A DNA stretch of 64,000 nt from Ceratorhiza oryzae-sativae (lineage: Eukaryota; Basidiomycota; Agaricomycetes; Cantharellales; Ceratobasidiaceae): positions 124,001-188,000 of the forward strand of contig JARWMV010000238.1 in NCBI GenBank assembly GCA_030998015.1, read 5' to 3'. The notes beneath the pieces are model-generated. The model was not told the DNA's origin, ran no database searches, and saw only the letters and a program-made list of their open reading frames with translations. Positions 61,546-64,000 of this stretch are shown here, piece after piece (the stretch's first letter is position 1; every line of letters starts with the position of its first letter). A program made the position numbers and the translations under genes.

Positions 61546-63396
61546 ATGAAGTTGCAAGAAACTGTACTCTTTGCGCTAGGACCGAGCCATCCAGCTTCTG
61601 GCTCTGGCCACCTCGCGCTTCATGATTTCACAACCGGAACGAGCCTAGCAACATACAAACAAACTTCTTCGTTTGTCCACGGCACGGCCGTAGTCGAATC
61701 TCAACAGTCTCAAGGGGGATTCATCTTCTCGGCTCAGGTGGACAAACCGATCGTCAACGTCTACCACTTCCAAAAGGTGCGTTTGTCCTGCCAAGGCCCT
61801 ACTCTTTATTTTACTCTGAACAAAGCCTAATAGGACCAACTAGCCCAACGCATAGTGCTTCCAGAAAGGATATGTTGTATTGCTTCGGATAATCAGGGTA
61901 CGCTATGCGCTGCTGGTACGACAAACGGTCGCATTTACCTCTGGGAGGCATGTCAACGGAATAATGTATTGTTGAAGCAACAACACTTATTATCACCATA
62001 GGTTGCATCCGGAATCATGCTCAGGTCCTGGGAGGCCCATTTCCGGCGGATTCATGTGCTTAGATTCACCATCGACAGTGCCGCTCTCGTTTCGGCTTCG
62101 GAAGACTCGGTTGTAAGCGTCTGGAGTGTTGCGAGGTGAGCGGGACAAGATCGACTCGGCTAGCTGGAGCTGGTGACTGACATTGTATCTAGTCTTATTG
62201 ATATTCAACCGCAGCATGAATTGCCTGCGCCTTACTGCAACTTATCAGACCATATCCTTCCGGTACTGGACGTCGTCTGTGGAAGCGGCTTATTCCCAGA
62301 TTGTAGGATAGTCACTTGTTCGCAAGACCATTCTGTCAAAGTACGCCATGATTGAATTAACCCTCGCATCTCCTTGCTAACCAGTGAGGTTAAGCTATGG
62401 GATGCGAGGTCACCCTCCAAGCCTCTTTTGACAACATTCACGTTTCCCCATCCTATCCAAACGATTACGATGGATAGTGCGCAACGTGATATTCGCAGCT
62501 GCAACAACGGGGAAATCTATCGCATGGACCTATATAAACAGGTTTCTGAGCGCTCGAAGCGTGGAATGGAAGCCGTTGGTGGAGGGAATATTAGAACTGT
62601 AGAGGATGGAGAGCCCGATATCGTGGCTGGGTATATCTGCTTCAACTCCCCTATACCCGAGTTTCTCATTCATCGCACCTAGACAAGTGATTAGCTCTAT
62701 GGCTATATCATTCACATCTACCCATTTACTCGTCGGGACGTCATCCGGGACCATTCACATCTACGACATCGAATCTCACCAGCTCCTACGAACCATCTCG
62801 ACGCACAAAGACAAGGGTCTTTCAGTCTTGTACATTCAATGCATGCTGAAACCGATCGATCTTCAAGGGCATGCTACGATAGGAGACGGTGGTCCGTCTG
62901 TTAAGGAACATATACCACTCCGACCTGTGGTTCCGTTCCAGAGGACGCGAGACCCGAAAGCAAGGGAAGTACACGAGGTCACAATGATGATACTTCCGCA
63001 GCTATCCAAGGTACGGCGCTGCCCCTTTCTCGTCTCCCTTGCTGTCTGTTGATATTTGAACAGGATTCCAGCACGTTGTCATCGGGCAACCCGGAACTCG
63101 TCGCTGGCCAAGGCTATTTCCTGGGGCTCAGTCCCCCAACTCACCAGGCCTCTAATGTGACTGTCAACTCACGAGTAACAGAACTCGAGGCGGAAGTCGC
63201 ACGGTTGCGTACCGATCTGGGAAAGGCAAAGGGCATAAACGACTCCATGTGGGAGGTGGTGGTCAATACTGTTTTACCTAAGGCAAACGGAGAAGAGAGT
63301 GAAGGCACGCTGCCAGAAGCGGACTTTATGGTCATCGACGAGGAGCCGAGAGCTAGGTCTGGGCCTGGGGGTGAGACAAAACGAGCACGAAAGTGA
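61546..63396 (+). CDS. IPI3: WD40 protein Ipi3 (WDR18-like), Rix1 complex
   Basis: Seven exons: 61546-61776, 61834-61947, 62002-62135, 62193-62340, 62395-62630, 62683-63010, 63064-63396; about 507 residues. WD repeats are visible: CCIASDNQGTLCAAGTTNGRIYLWE, VLRFTIDSAALVSASEDSVVSVW, RIVTCSQDHSVKLWDAR, and STHLLVGTSSGTIHIYD. The C-terminal MLKPIDLQGHATIG and the final coiled coil (VTELEAEVARLRTDLGK) match Ipi3, which with Rix1 and Ipi1 acts in late 60S and ITS2 processing. The intron after IYLWE seems to have a GC donor (GAG|GCATGT), the only choice that keeps the frame into VASGIMLRSW. It converges with the CDK7-type gene, leaving 87 bases between stop codons. Confidence 0.87.
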
Positions 63397-63483
63397 TACG
63401 ATGATAAATAATTATGATTTATTGCGTATAAGGACATGGAATGCTCTAAAATCAAGTAGAAGTGACAAGAAGCAATGAACAAA

Positions 63484-64000
63484 CTAAGTAAATACGAGCT
63501 TGCGAGAAACAGAGCGTTCGCGATCTTCGTGAGCTCCTGATGCTTTTCGCTTGGTTCCAAGTTTGGTGCCGCTGGCTTTGGCTCCAGGAAGAACTTCTTT
63601 TCCATCGAGCTCATCCGGCGGGAGTGGACGAGGTGCGAGTGGCGTCGAGGCTTTCGGGAGCCTAGAGGGGTGTGTGGGGTAAGGAGCAGTAAAAAAGTAT
63701 GTGTGGTGAAGCCCCTGTAAAGAACATGAGTGTGGAGTTAAGAGGATGACTCTAGGGGACTCACATCGTAGGCGCTGATTCGCTTACGAGGGTCGTAAAT
63801 GAGGAACTTGCCAAGCAGATCAAGGGCTTCCGTGCTGGCTGCACTGAAAAGAAGTTTGAGAGGGGACTTGGGGAAATGGCCAAATGAGGTGTAGGTCGGC
63901 AGGTTTGTATGTCCCTGAAAACTCGAGTCAGCCATGGTGAAGCAGAGTGCATGATTAAGACAGGCTTACTGGCCAGTCTTCCTCTGTTGGAGTACCCAAG
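63484..64000 (-). CDS. CDK7-type kinase (Kin28-like), C-terminal part only
   Basis: Minus-strand exons 64000-63970 (partial), 63914-63765 and 63714-63484; the 5' part lies beyond the window. The visible end reads GTPTEEDWP, then HTNLPTYTSFGHFPKSPL, then ALDLLGKFLIYDPRKRISA, then HHTYFFTAPYPTHPSRLPK. These are the C-lobe and tail of a CMGC kinase, and the PTHPSRLPK stretch fits CDK7/Kin28, which phosphorylates the RNA polymerase II CTD within TFIIH. The tail ends in a basic, Ser-rich stretch. Most motifs, including the catalytic ones, are outside the window. Confidence 0.85.

Noticed and set aside
1..64000. CRISPR arrays, rRNA, intact transposons
   Set aside because: None seen; the only arrays are the 15-bp minisatellite and the inverted repeat, and no transposase or reverse transcriptase motif was found.

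Overview
The window is nuclear DNA of a filamentous basidiomycete. Nearly every gene is cut by many 45-85 nt GT-AG introns and exons of 5-100 nt are common. The gene set (MYND proteins, a receptor-less kinase family with HGD in place of HRD, a SAM-RA-SH3-SH3 Ste50/Ubc2 adaptor) points to Agaricomycetes. The kinase family and the coiled-coil family at 57.4-58.2 kb resemble expanded families I associate with Rhizoctonia/Ceratobasidiaceae; that taxonomic step is inference. Exon joins were made by hand from splice sites, frame continuity and family conservation, without transcripts.

Layout. 0-12 kb: a decayed kinase remnant, an FG nucleoporin with three RanBP2 zinc fingers, a membrane-anchored amidase, a kinase with one frameshift, and an HP1-like chromo/chromoshadow protein. 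12-24 kb: a large membrane-anchored coiled-coil protein and the exon-junction protein Y14 on the minus strand, a small MYND protein followed by a 15-bp minisatellite, a ZIP zinc transporter with two apparent frameshifts, and the ribosome-biogenesis helicase Dbp9. 24-31.5 kb: two tandem paralogues with one EF-hand loop each and 19 exons in the same arrangement, including a 5-nt microexon. 31.9-34.2 kb: a near-perfect inverted repeat with 1.1-kb arms and a 55-bp spacer. 35.4 kb: a tiny secreted six-cysteine peptide gene behind a clear TATA box.

37-64 kb is mostly housekeeping: a Ser-rich unknown divergent from an SLC38/AVT-type amino acid transporter, an R3H-SUZ RNA-binding protein, methylenetetrahydrofolate reductase, a two-TM coiled-coil unknown, an SGNH-like (GDSF) protein, an ELMO/CED-12 protein, a coiled-coil gene with an in-frame stop inside a 24-bp GT...AG segment, the Ste50/Ubc2 adaptor, the Rix1-complex protein Ipi3 and the C-terminus of a CDK7-type kinase.

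The genes do not form one pathway. Links between them are general: Dbp9 and Ipi3 both serve 60S ribosome assembly; Y14, the R3H-SUZ protein and CDK7 serve mRNA biology; ELMO and Ste50/Ubc2 serve GTPase/MAPK signalling. The least explained parts are the EF-hand tandem pair with its microexon, the large hairpin, the cysteine-rich peptide, and the GC-AG introns.
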